Below are positions 17,751 through 25,230 of a stretch of DNA of 54,688 bases, piece after piece. The number at the start of each line of letters is the position of its first letter. Within the stretch, counting starts at the first letter, position 1. The translations under genes and the position numbers were made by a program. The DNA is taken from contig CAJOLZ010000018.1 in assembly GCA_905235575.1 (NCBI GenBank), forward strand, positions 1 to 54,688, read 5' to 3'. This DNA comes from an uncultured Bacteroidaceae bacterium (GTDB lineage: Bacteria; Bacteroidota; Bacteroidia; Bacteroidales; Bacteroidaceae). The notes below the pieces were generated by a model. It was not told where the DNA came from and searched no databases. It saw only the letters and a program-made list of their open reading frames with translations.

Positions 17751-18524
17751 ATGGAGATTGACCAGAAAATAGCTGAACTGCTGGCGCGTTTGACCCCCAT
17801 CACGCTTGAAGAGATGTCTGGGATTCGACTTATGAACCGAACGGACACAAAGTTCGTGACAAATAAGGAGAATCTGGCGCGTCTGTTGGAGCTGACGCAA
17901 GGGAAATACTATGCGCAGTCAATAGATGGTAGCAAGGTGGCCAACTACATGACTACGTATTGGGACACCGAAGGACACCGCTTCTACCTGGAACACCACA
18001 ACGGACGTGTACCCCGTCAGAAAGTACGCGTGAGGACATACCTCGACAGCAATCTGACGTTTCTGGAAGTGAAGACGAAGAACAATCACGGACGTACGAA
18101 GAAGAAACGCGTGGAAGTCCCCAATCAGGAAATCACCGGTGAAAACGGAAACGAAGAGTTCCTGCAAAACCTGACGCACATCGGCATGGACGACATACAC
18201 CCCATCGTGCGCAACAAGTTCCACCGCATCACGCTGGTGAACTATGGCAAGACAGAACGCCTGACCATCGACTACGACGTGCAGTTCCACAACATAGAGA
18301 CAAGCTGCGATGCCAACACAGGACAGCTCGTAATCATAGAGCTGAAGCGTGACGGAAACGTATACAGCCCGATATTGGAGATTCTGCGCCAACTGCGCAT
18401 CAAGCCTTCGGGCTTCAGCAAATACTGCATCGGCAATGTCATGACGAACAAGAATATCAAGCAAAACGTGTTCAAGCAGAAACTTGTAAGAATCAGAAAG
18501 CTATCGAAAGAAAACCTAAATTAA
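17751..18524 (+). CDS. VTC-domain polyphosphate polymerase-like protein
   Basis: This 257-residue protein is a VTC (vacuolar transporter chaperone catalytic) domain. In yeast Vtc4 this tunnel fold makes polyphosphate from ATP. Tunnel-lining basic residues are recognisable in NRTDTKFV (about 29-36), RVPRQKVRVRTYLDS, LEVKTKNNHGRTKKKRVEV and IELKRDG. The start at 17751 follows the -7 box TATCTTTG (17722-17729). It has no membrane segment. The next gene, DUF4956, starts 17 bp downstream; bacterial VTC genes often neighbour DUF4956 membrane proteins. Polymerase activity is inferred from the fold. It heads a five-gene cluster that separates frr from pyrH. Confidence 0.85.
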   Translation: MEIDQKIAELLARLTPITLEEMSGIRLMNRTDTKFVTNKENLARLLELTQGKYYAQSIDGSKVANYMTTYWDTEGHRFYLEHHNGRVPRQKVRVRTYLDSNLTFLEVKTKNNHGRTKKKRVEVPNQEITGENGNEEFLQNLTHIGMDDIHPIVRNKFHRITLVNYGKTERLTIDYDVQFHNIETSCDANTGQLVIIELKRDGNVYSPILEILRQLRIKPSGFSKYCIGNVMTNKNIKQNVFKQKLVRIRKLSKENLN

Positions 18525-18541
18525 CAACATAAAAAGACAAC

Positions 18542-19252
18542 ATGGACATTTCACAACTCAACTATGACATGGGTCAACTCATAGGTGTAACTCTTTTCGA
18601 CCCGCAACACTTCACCTCGCTGCTCATCCGTGCAGCCATCAACCTTATCGTCGTATTCATCATCGCACGCTGCTTCTATTTCCCCCGCAGCCACCGCCGC
18701 GACTATATGTTCATCTTCATTCTGATGTCCATGAGCATCTTCCTGCTGGTTACGCTGATGGAGGGCGACGGCATGAACATAGGCGCAGCAATGGGACTGT
18801 TTGCCATCTTCGGCATCATGCGCTTCAGGACCGAAGCCGTTCCCATCCGTGAAATGACCTACCTGTTCATGCTCATTGCACTGAGCGTGGTGAACGCCCT
18901 GGCACGTGCCGAATATCACCCGAAGGCCGACTACTGGGACGGCGTAGGTGTGGTGACCATCCTCTTCGTGAACCTCATGTTCATCGTCATGGCATGGCGT
19001 TTCGAAAAGAGCAAACTGGTACGCACCAACTGCAGTAAATATATCCGCTATGACAACATCGCACTCATAGCACCCGAGAAGCGCGAGGAGATGAAGGCCG
19101 ACCTGGAGAAACGCACAGGATTGAAAATCATCCACATCGAAATCGGCATGGTTGACTTCCTGAAAGACTGCTGCCTCGTACACATCTACTACGATGAACC
19201 GCTTGACCGCGGAAACAGCATCGAGGCCATGACAAAGATGCCGCGCGTCTGA
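18542..19252 (+). CDS. DUF4956 integral membrane protein
   Basis: This 236-residue protein has four or five predicted membrane spans in its first 155 residues (INLIVVFIIARCFYF, MFIFILMSMSIFLLVTL, AAMGLFAIFGIMRF, YLFMLIALSVVNAL, VVTILFVNLMFIVMAW). The C-terminal domain is cytoplasmic, about 80 residues, with an alternating beta/alpha pattern. The segment GLFAIFGIMRFRTEAVPIREMTYLF (two adjoining motifs) is typical of DUF4956. It partners VTC proteins in many bacteria and may be the membrane conduit for their product, as the VTC complex is in yeast; that role is inferred. It lies 17 bp after the VTC gene, and its stop is followed by a fresh promoter. Confidence 0.85.
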   Translation: MDISQLNYDMGQLIGVTLFDPQHFTSLLIRAAINLIVVFIIARCFYFPRSHRRDYMFIFILMSMSIFLLVTLMEGDGMNIGAAMGLFAIFGIMRFRTEAVPIREMTYLFMLIALSVVNALARAEYHPKADYWDGVGVVTILFVNLMFIVMAWRFEKSKLVRTNCSKYIRYDNIALIAPEKREEMKADLEKRTGLKIIHIEIGMVDFLKDCCLVHIYYDEPLDRGNSIEAMTKMPRV

Positions 19253-19369
19253 GAGGTACGGGACGAAAAAGAAAATGTAACCGAATCGTAACCACAATTC
19301 GAACGTCCACACTCCAGAATTTTCTTAACTTTGTCTCGAAATTATTAACGTAAAGTAAGATAAGAAAAA

Positions 19370-20221
19370 ATGAAACAGAACCGGATTATATTTCTCGTGC
19401 TTTTCATGCTCAGCACCATGAGCGCGTGGAGCGAGGATCGCTTCGGAAACTGGGCAGAGATAAACCTCGAGAAAGATCTCGGCGCAGCAAAGAAATGGAC
19501 ATTAGGCGTCGGAACCGAGATGCGTGCTCAGGAAAAAGACCGCTGGAGCATCGGCGCCAGCCTAGGCTACAAACCTATCAAATACCTGAAACTGGAGGCT
19601 TCGTACAACTTCCTCTATCTCTACCGACCCGAGAACCGCCGCGAACATTACAAGGACGACATCGAGATCGAAGATAACTGGAACGGATATAACGAACGTG
19701 AGGACTACTGGTCGCCGCGCCACAGAGTAAACTTCTCAGCTACGGGAACCGTGAAATTGTGGAAATGGCTGCGCATCTCGGTACGCGAGCGTTACCAGTA
19801 CACCCACACCACGGAAAGCACCGCTGACGACCTGAAATACCGCTACAACAAAGTTTACAACGGAGACGGAGAGTTTGTCGGATACGAACTGAGAGAGGGT
19901 TATCCCGAGAGTGAGATAGATACTTTGGGCAATTCCGACGAACACATGCTGCGCAGCCGCCTCAAGCTGGCCGTAGACAAAAAAGGATGGAAGTTCTCAC
20001 CTTTCATTTCCGTCGAATTCCATAACAGTCTGAAAAGCGGGCACGACCTCAATCTCGAGAGCATCCGTCCGAGCATCGGTTCGTCATACAAATTCAACAA
20101 GCACAACGAGATTACACTGGCCTACATACTCACAGCCGACATACACGACAACGAGGCACCCTTCAAACGAGTACACGACCGATTACACGCATTCAACATA
20201 GCATATAACTATAAATTTTGA
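19370..20221 (+). CDS. DUF2490 outer-membrane protein
   Basis: A 283-residue secreted protein with a signal peptide (about 1-21, ending SAWSE). The rest is amphipathic beta-strand ending in IAYNYKF, an aromatic C-terminus typical of outer-membrane barrels. DUF2490 hallmarks are FGNWAEINLEKDL near the N-terminus and YWSPRHRVNFSATGT. Its own -7 box TAACTTTG (19326-19333) suggests separate control from the VTC-DUF4956 pair. The function of DUF2490 is unknown. It is followed after 5 bp by a T9SS-tailed small protein gene. Confidence 0.82.
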   Translation: MKQNRIIFLVLFMLSTMSAWSEDRFGNWAEINLEKDLGAAKKWTLGVGTEMRAQEKDRWSIGASLGYKPIKYLKLEASYNFLYLYRPENRREHYKDDIEIEDNWNGYNEREDYWSPRHRVNFSATGTVKLWKWLRISVRERYQYTHTTESTADDLKYRYNKVYNGDGEFVGYELREGYPESEIDTLGNSDEHMLRSRLKLAVDKKGWKFSPFISVEFHNSLKSGHDLNLESIRPSIGSSYKFNKHNEITLAYILTADIHDNEAPFKRVHDRLHAFNIAYNYKF

Positions 20222-20226
20222 AGATT

Positions 20227-20679
20227 ATGAAGTGCAGAATGATACTCGCCTTCATGCTGGCTGCCGTAATGCAACAGGCGCTGGCTGACGATTACAACAC
20301 ACTGACGGTGAAGACAAACACCACCGAAGAAGACATCACACTGAGCATCGTGCAGAAAATTACTTTCAGCACAACCGAAGCCACCGTGCATACCACCGAC
20401 GGCAACTATACTTATGCGCTGAGCGAACTGGACAAGATGACGTTTGCAAGCAAGGCCACAGCCATCAAGCAACTGCCTGAACAGGCCGAGGGACTTGTCT
20501 ATGAAAGTGGTAAGCTGAAAGTGTCAAAGAGCGGTACACTGCGTATATACAATGCCAACGGAACGCTTATACGCATTGCCAACGTCACAGGGCAAGGTGG
20601 CCAGGTGGACCTCACTTCCCTGCCCAAAGGGCTTTATATCGTAAGCCATGGCAAACAGAACATAAAGATTCTAAAGTAA
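20227..20679 (+). CDS. small secreted protein with T9SS type A sorting domain
   Basis: A 150-residue protein with the same plan as the one at 12039-12455: signal peptide (about 1-19, ending QQALA), two KITF/KMTF beta repeats (about 20-80), and a C-terminal T9SS type A tail (LRIYNANGTLIRIANV, then LPKGLYIVSHGKQNIKILK). The start at 20227 is the first ATG after the barrel stop; the TTG at 20218 overlaps that gene. There is no separate cargo domain. It lies 5 bp after the DUF2490 gene and 7 bp before the Cthe_2159-like gene, which has a signal peptide but no sorting tail. It may be a sorting or anchoring adaptor for its neighbour (inference). Confidence 0.8.
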   Translation: MKCRMILAFMLAAVMQQALADDYNTLTVKTNTTEEDITLSIVQKITFSTTEATVHTTDGNYTYALSELDKMTFASKATAIKQLPEQAEGLVYESGKLKVSKSGTLRIYNANGTLIRIANVTGQGGQVDLTSLPKGLYIVSHGKQNIKILK

Positions 20680-20686
20680 GACTGAC

Positions 20687-21886
20687 ATGAAAAAGATTCT
20701 GTTTACCATTTTGATGCTGGCTGGTTTGACCAACGCATCAGCACAGCGTTTCATGCGCATCTGGCAGAATGACGAAAGCACTCGCGTAAATCTGCAAGAC
20801 ATCGTTTACTCGAACAACGGAACACGTCTTACCGTGGACGGCACGACCTATCAGACTGCCGACATTGACAGTATCACCATCGTAAAGCAGGTGAACGTCA
20901 TCTACGACGGCAACACTGCAACCGTGGACCTCGGCAACGCCACCGACATCACTTACCAGATTGATGGCGCACACGTCACCTTGACCAACACGAACACCAC
21001 CGAGGAGATGGAAGTGGAACTGAGCGGTACAAGCAACGACGGTTCGTTCACCTATGTGGGCAGTTACAAATGCAAGATACACCTGAGTGGCGTGAACCTG
21101 ACCTCCACCCGAGGTGCAGCAATCGACATTCAAGACGGCAAGCGCATCGACCTCATCCTTACCGAAGGAACCACAAACACACTCACCGACTGCACCGATG
21201 GTGAGCAGAAGGCTGCGCTCTATTGCAAGGGACATATGGAAGTGGCTGGTGCAGGAAGTCTGACAGTTGCAGGCAACACGAAACATGCCATTGCCACCAA
21301 CGAGTATATGTTGGTAAAGAAGTCCGTGGGTTCCATCACGATAACTAAGGCTGTGTCCGATGGTATCCACGCCGAACAGTATTTCCAAATGAACGGCGGT
21401 ACGCTGAACATCAGCGGTACGGGCGGTGACGGCATACAGGCAGAGATGACCAACGATGCAACCGACGAGTACAACGGTTACCTGTTCATCAAGGGTGGAA
21501 CCATCAACATGACTGTTGCTGCAGACGATGTTAAAGGTATCAAGAGCGACAAACAAATGTCCATCACGGGCGGAACCATCAATATCGATGTTACTGGTGC
21601 TGGCAGTAAAGGTATCAAGACTGATGATACGCTGATAGTCAAGGAAGAAGATGGAGCTATATCCATTACCATCAATGCAACCGGAAGCAGATATACCGAC
21701 CCGGTAACAAAGGAAAGCAGCCGATGCATGGGCATCAATGTGGGCACCGACCTCTACGTATACAGCGGCACCATTAGTGTTTCCGCCACAGGTTCAGGCA
21801 GCAAAAGCATCAAGGTTGCCAACACCTATTATGCTTACGGAGGCTCTGTGTCGCCCGAGCCGGAAGCAACGCGAAAGGTGAAGTAA
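20687..21886 (+). CDS. secreted Cthe_2159-like (DUF4353) carbohydrate-binding beta-helix protein
   Basis: This 399-residue protein has a signal peptide (about 1-20, ending NASAQ) and an N-terminal beta module related to the small T9SS-tailed proteins (RLTVDGTTYQTADIDSITI). A right-handed parallel beta-helix follows, with repeats rich in GGTINM, GDGIQAE, DDVKGIKSDKQMSITGGTIN and SKGIKTDDTLIV. That pattern is DUF4353, named after Clostridium thermocellum Cthe_2159, which binds cellulose-like and polygalacturonate polymers and calcium. Family members often neighbour VTC and DUF4956 genes, as here. It ends in a short Pro/Lys tail without a sorting domain. It closes the cluster and is followed by a strong terminator. 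Confidence 0.82.
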   Translation: MKKILFTILMLAGLTNASAQRFMRIWQNDESTRVNLQDIVYSNNGTRLTVDGTTYQTADIDSITIVKQVNVIYDGNTATVDLGNATDITYQIDGAHVTLTNTNTTEEMEVELSGTSNDGSFTYVGSYKCKIHLSGVNLTSTRGAAIDIQDGKRIDLILTEGTTNTLTDCTDGEQKAALYCKGHMEVAGAGSLTVAGNTKHAIATNEYMLVKKSVGSITITKAVSDGIHAEQYFQMNGGTLNISGTGGDGIQAEMTNDATDEYNGYLFIKGGTINMTVAADDVKGIKSDKQMSITGGTINIDVTGAGSKGIKTDDTLIVKEEDGAISITINATGSRYTDPVTKESSRCMGINVGTDLYVYSGTISVSATGSGSKSIKVANTYYAYGGSVSPEPEATRKVK

Positions 21887-21908
21887 CGCATTCTCTTATC
21901 GTAAAAGA

Positions 21909-21956
21909 CGAAGGCAGCCGCCTGCGCAGGATTGTGCAGGCGGCTGCCTTCGTTTG
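21909..21956. terminator. bidirectional intrinsic terminator between the envelope cluster and pyrH
   Basis: A perfect 17-bp stem, CGAAGGCAGCCGCCTGC (21909-21925) with GCAGGCGGCTGCCTTCG (21936-21952), encloses a 10-nt loop. TTTGTT follows on the plus strand and TCTTTTAC on the minus strand. It sits between convergent genes and can serve both. Confidence 0.92.
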
Positions 21957-21973
21957 TTGAGGATGGTGTCGGC

Positions 21974-22687
21974 TCAGTTGTGCACTAGCGTGCCTATCTG
22001 TTCGCCACGGATGACGCGCAGCAAGTTACCCGTGACATCCATGTTAAAGACGTAGATGGGCAGGTTGTTTTCCTTACACATGGTCGTTGCGGTGAGATCC
22101 ATCACCTTGAGTCCACGGTTGTAGATTTCGTCGTAAGTGATTTCCTCGAACTTTGTGGCAGTGGGGTCTTTCTCGGGGTCGGCGGTGTAGATGCCGTCCA
22201 CGCGAGTGCCTTTCAGCATGACGTCTGCCTCAATCTCTATGCCGCGCAGGCTGCTGCCCGTGTCGGTGGTGAAATATGGATTGCCCGTGCCAGCACTCAT
22301 GATGACCACTTCGCCCTGTTGCATAGCCTCGATGGCTTTCCATTTGGTGTAAAACTCGCCGATGGGTTCCATGCGGATGGCGGTGAGCACGCGGCTCTTG
22401 ACACCGACGGCAGCCAGTGCACTGCTCAGTCCGAGCGAGTTGATTACGGTGGCCAGCATACCCATCTGGTCGCCCTTCACGCGGTCGAATCCTTTGCCGG
22501 CACCCGAGAGCCCGCGGAAGATGTTCCCGCCGCCAATGACGATGCCTATCTCCACGCCCATGTCGTGTACCTCCTTGATTTGCGCAGCATATTCGGCCAG
22601 ACGTTTCTCATCGATGCCGTAGCGCTGTTCACCCATGAGACTCTCGCCCGAGAGTTTCAGCAGGATGCGTTTGAATCTTGTTTCCAT
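21974..22687 (-). CDS. pyrH: UMP kinase
   Basis: A 237-residue hexameric kinase of the amino-acid kinase fold that makes UDP from UMP. Seen are KRILLKLSGESLMGEQ at the start, IVIGGGNIFRGLSG (phosphate binding), ATVINSLGL, the UMP site GTGNPYFTTDTGSSLRG, and the C-terminal FNMDVTGNLLRVIRGE. Length is standard. It follows birA by 7 bp in a yraN-birA-pyrH unit. In many Bacteroidales the next gene on this strand would be frr; here a convergent terminator and five opposite-strand genes separate them. Confidence 0.96.
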   Translation of the reverse strand: METRFKRILLKLSGESLMGEQRYGIDEKRLAEYAAQIKEVHDMGVEIGIVIGGGNIFRGLSGAGKGFDRVKGDQMGMLATVINSLGLSSALAAVGVKSRVLTAIRMEPIGEFYTKWKAIEAMQQGEVVIMSAGTGNPYFTTDTGSSLRGIEIEADVMLKGTRVDGIYTADPEKDPTATKFEEITYDEIYNRGLKVMDLTATTMCKENNLPIYVFNMDVTGNLLRVIRGEQIGTLVHN

Positions 22688-22694
22688 GCGATTA

Positions 22695-23413
22695 TTATTT
22701 ATAGATTATTTCCTTGAATGCATATCTGCGTGTCTGCCCTTCCGTGTCACGCAGGATGATGTTGCCCGTGGGTTCCACATCGATGATGGTAGCCCGGAAG
22801 TCTCCCTGCGCATCGGCATAGGCATGTTCCTCTCCCATGCGATAGAGGTGCGAGAGATAGCGCCGATGAATGTCGGCATAGAGACGTCTGTCCACCATAC
22901 TGCGATAGTCCTCGAAACGTTCCATCAAACGCCCGAGCACCTCCTCGCGCTCCATCTCACGTCCTGTTATCTGCATCAGCGACACCGGGTTCGGTGCGTC
23001 GCTCTCGAACTCGCATTGGTTCACGTTCAGCCCCACGCCAATCACACAGCGATCCACGCGGCGCCCCATGAGGTCGTTCTCGATGAGCATCCCAGCCACC
23101 TTGCGTGTGCCGTGATAGATATCGTTGGGCCATTTCACGCAGAAGCCATCGGCATAGGTCGAGAGCGCCTCGCACACCGAAAGTGCCATGGCTTCGGAGA
23201 GCACGAAGGCACTGTGAGCCTCGAGGTCGAGGGGACGGAAAGCCAGGCTGAAGAGCAGGTTCTTTCCCTCCTGCGCGACTCCCATGTGTTCGTGCCCGAG
23301 CCACGTCCGCCGGTCTGAAACTGGGTGGTCAGCAGCGTGGTTTCGCCGTCGAAGTCCATACCCTTGAGTATCGTGTTGGTCGACGACGTAGTCTGCAGGT
23401 CTATCCTTCTCAT
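22695..23413 (-). pseudogene. birA: biotin--[acetyl-CoA-carboxylase] ligase, frameshifted
   Basis: This is the gene for biotin protein ligase, which attaches biotin to the carboxylase carrier protein. The N-terminal part (MRRIDLQTTSSTNTILKGMD, then TTQFQTGGRGSGTNTWES) is in one frame. The rest (EGKNLLFSLAFRPLDLEAHS, then VKWPNDIYHGTRKVAGMLIE) is in another. The switch falls at the CGCG at 23274-23277. Removing one CG pair would join the halves as WESQEGKNLLFS, matching the usual WES-two-residues-GKN spacing of the family. Both halves are well conserved, so this is either a very recent 2-bp slip or a base-calling error. There is no N-terminal repressor domain. It lies 7 bp after yraN and 7 bp before pyrH. 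Confidence 0.88.
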
Positions 23414-23420
23414 CCTTTTC

Positions 23421-23786
23421 TCAACATACGAATGCGCGGAAGGCGTCCTCAAAATGTTCGATGCGCGGCTGTGCCCCGCCTCCCGTGACAGTTATCACAT
23501 CGAAACGCACGCGCAGGTCTATACGCTTTTGCTTTATATAGGCATCGGCTGCGATGATGGTGCGTCGCATCTTGGCGCGTGTCACAGCCTCCTCGGGGCG
23601 TCCGTAAGTCTCGCCGCGTCGCGTCTTCACCTCCACAATCACCAGTATGTCGTCGTGTTCGGCCACGATGTCGAGTTCATACGAGTCGTAGTGCCAATTG
23701 CGGTCCAGTATGACATAGCCGCGAGCCGAGAGGTAGTCCACGACCATATCCTCGCCCAAGCGTCCCAAATCGTTGTGTGATGCCAT
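23421..23786 (-). CDS. YraN family endonuclease-like protein (UPF0102)
   Basis: This 121-residue protein has the PD-(D/E)XK nuclease-like fold of YraN/UPF0102. Conserved segments are LGRLGEDMVVDYLSARGYVI (about 7-26), RNWHY, ELDIVAEHDDILVIVEVKTR (the D...EVK catalytic signature) and AVTRAKMRR. Length is typical. The start at 23786 is 21 bp from a minus-strand -7 box TAAATTTG (23808-23815); longer upstream readings would cross the divergent tadA gene. It heads the yraN-birA-pyrH unit. Its cellular role is not established. Confidence 0.9.
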   Translation of the reverse strand: MASHNDLGRLGEDMVVDYLSARGYVILDRNWHYDSYELDIVAEHDDILVIVEVKTRRGETYGRPEEAVTRAKMRRTIIAADAYIKQKRIDLRVRFDVITVTGGGAQPRIEHFEDAFRAFVC

Positions 23787-23858
23787 TTCTCGCTCAGTTT
23801 TATGCTGCAAATTTAGGAAAAAAACGTAACTTTGCGGTGTTCTGCATTGAAAAAAGAG

Positions 23859-24293
23859 ATGAGCCAAGACGAATTCTACATGAAGCAGGCGCTCAGCGAG
23901 GCGCGCCAGGCAGCCACCGACGACGAGATTCCGGTGGGGGCCGTCGTGGAGTGTCAGGGCCGCATCATTGCGCGTGCCCACAATCTGACGGAGCGTCTGT
24001 GCGATGTCACGGCGCACGCCGAGATGCAGGCCATCACCGCCGCAGCAGCCCATCTGGGCGGCAAGTATCTGACCGATTGCACGCTCTACGTGACGGTGGA
24101 GCCCTGTGTGATGTGTGCCGGCGCACTGGGATGGGCACAGCTGAAGCGCATTGTCTTCGGTGCCTCCGACGAGAAGCGAGGCTATCGCCGTTTCGCTCCG
24201 CAGGCCCTGCATCCGCGCACCGAGGTGGTGGCTGGTGTCATGGAGGAAGAGTGCACAGCACTGATGAAGGAATTCTTCCGGAAGAAACGCTGA
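23859..24293 (+). CDS. tadA: tRNA-specific adenosine deaminase
   Basis: A 144-residue zinc deaminase that turns wobble A34 of tRNA-Arg(ACG) into inosine. The active site is H53 and E55 (THAEMQAI in the form TAHAEMQAI) and the zinc ligands C83 and C86 (VEPCVMCAGAL). The ATG at 23859 lies 24 bp after the -7 box TAACTTTG (23827-23834). The last 84 bp (24211-24294) reappear at 25052-25135 on the far side of the toxin-antitoxin cassette, with two mismatches. This copy is complete and functional-looking. A strong terminator follows 6 bp after the stop. Confidence 0.95.
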   Translation: MSQDEFYMKQALSEARQAATDDEIPVGAVVECQGRIIARAHNLTERLCDVTAHAEMQAITAAAAHLGGKYLTDCTLYVTVEPCVMCAGALGWAQLKRIVFGASDEKRGYRRFAPQALHPRTEVVAGVMEEECTALMKEFFRKKR

Positions 24294-24299
24294 AACGAA

Positions 24300-24335
24300 C
24301 TCGGGGGAATGGCGTTTACCATTCCCCCGAGCGTT
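24300..24335 (+). terminator. intrinsic terminator of tadA
   Basis: CTCGGGGGAATGG (24300-24312) pairs perfectly with CCATTCCCCCGAG (24319-24331), with a 6-nt loop, followed by CGTTTAA. The T-tract is short. Confidence 0.85.
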
Positions 24336-24372
24336 TAACCCGAATCGGTTATTGGAATATGATTTGCTTATT

Positions 24373-24405
24373 TGTCATAGATCCTTCGCGCTGCGCAGGA
24401 TGACA
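24373..24405. repeat. short inverted repeat TGTCAT...ATGACA
   Basis: TGTCAT (24373-24378) and ATGACA (24400-24405) enclose GATCCTTCGCGCTGCGCAGG. The type resembles the widespread bacterial CCTTCGC...CAGGATGACA intergenic element, and a longer relative lies at 42233-42316. It lies just past the toxin stop, inside the duplicated interval. Confidence 0.5.
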
Positions 24406-24407
24406 AG

Positions 24408-24686
24408 TTACTTGTCGTCGTAGTGCCCATAGGCCGTGAGAACGTCCACATGGACTTCTGTCTCGAAGATGCGGTAAACCATCCGATGCTTCTTTGTTAT
24501 CTGTCGGCTCCATCTGCCTTCTGGCTGCCCTTTCAGCGGCTCGGGATGCCCGGTACCCATCTTGGGGTGTTCATAAAGTTCGCCTATGAGCCCTAATGCT
24601 TTCTTATATGCTTTGGGTTCAGAGCGAAGCAATCGTTTCAGGTCTTCTTGCGCCTGCTCTTTGATGATAACCGTGTATCGGTTCAT
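24408..24686 (-). CDS. YoeB-family mRNA interferase toxin
   Basis: This 92-residue RelE/YoeB-like toxin cuts mRNA on the ribosome when it is free of its antitoxin. Residues equivalent to the catalytic set of E. coli YoeB are present: E49 (GTGHPEPLKG), R68 (KKHRMVYRI) and the C-terminal H88-Y89 (YGHYDDK). GRWSRQIT is characteristic of the subfamily. Length is usual. Its ATG overlaps the antitoxin stop by 4 bp (ATGA). The pair sits between two copies of the tadA 3' end, which points to insertion. Confidence 0.92.
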   Translation of the reverse strand: MNRYTVIIKEQAQEDLKRLLRSEPKAYKKALGLIGELYEHPKMGTGHPEPLKGQPEGRWSRQITKKHRMVYRIFETEVHVDVLTAYGHYDDK

Positions 24687-24928
24687 AAGGAGCGAATGTA
24701 TTCGTCGAGTTCTTCAACACTTGCAAAACTCTTTCCTGGCTGTTTCTCTGCCCTGTCCACCTTCTCGAAGAACTCTTCCTTCGTCATGAGCGTAGGGTCG
24801 GTCTCCCGTTCCTTCTGCAACTTCTTGGCATAGCGGGTCAGGCGCTTCATCAGCGGTTCGCTGTCGGCTATGGCGCCTATGCTCTGCCATAGTTCGGTGT
24901 TCATTGCATTTATTTGTGCTGCTGTCAT
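24683..24928 (-). CDS. antitoxin of the YoeB-type toxin
   Basis: An 81-residue acidic protein immediately upstream of and overlapping the toxin gene. Its mix of a charged middle (YAKKLQKERETDPTLMTKEE) and an acidic C-terminus (SVEELDEYIRSL) is typical of antitoxins that wrap their toxin. I do not see a clear Phd/YefM DNA-binding domain, so the family is not assigned; the partner gene identifies it. A minus-strand -7 box TACTTTTG lies at 24954-24961, 25 bp upstream. An alternative start is the methionine at codon 9. Confidence 0.82.
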   Translation of the reverse strand: MTAAQINAMNTELWQSIGAIADSEPLMKRLTRYAKKLQKERETDPTLMTKEEFFEKVDRAEKQPGKSFASVEELDEYIRSL

Positions 24929-25051
24929 TACCTTTTTGTTTCTAAGTTCGTTGCAAAAGTACGATAATTATTGTTGCGCGCCAAATTTATACTAAAAATC
25001 TTCCTTTATCCTTCTTCACGGAGGGGAGGGAAGGCGGCCGCACAAAGATAA

Positions 25052-25135
25052 ATCCGCGCACCGAGGTGGTGGCTGGTGTCATGGAGGATGAGTGCACAGC
25101 ACTGATGAAGGAATTCTTCCGGAAAAAACGCTGAA
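25052..25135 (+). pseudogene. duplicated 3' end of tadA
   Basis: These 84 bp match 24211-24294 at 82 positions and encode the last 27 residues of TadA plus the stop. Identity ends sharply on both sides. There is no start codon or promoter, so it is not a gene. Between the two copies lie only the tadA terminator and the YoeB cassette. The repeat array that begins 15 bp further on probably marks the original downstream neighbour of tadA. Confidence 0.92.
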
Positions 25136-25150
25136 CGGAAATGTTAAAAA

Positions 25151-25230
25151 CGCAACGTGGTGCGACGCCTGTCGCAGCGTGGTGCGTTGCCCGTCGCACC
25201 GTGGTGCGTCAGGCCGAAAAGCGTGGTGCT
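25151..25230. repeat. 80-bp palindromic array, copy 5 (four units, last one degenerate)
   Basis: Units lie at 25151, 25173 and 25195 (CGCAnCGTGGTGCG), with a decayed fourth unit at 25217-25230 (AAAAGCGTGGTGCT) that touches the pssA stop codon. Linkers are ACGCCTGT, TTGCCCGT and TCAGGCCG. A5 precedes the first unit. Confidence 0.88.
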
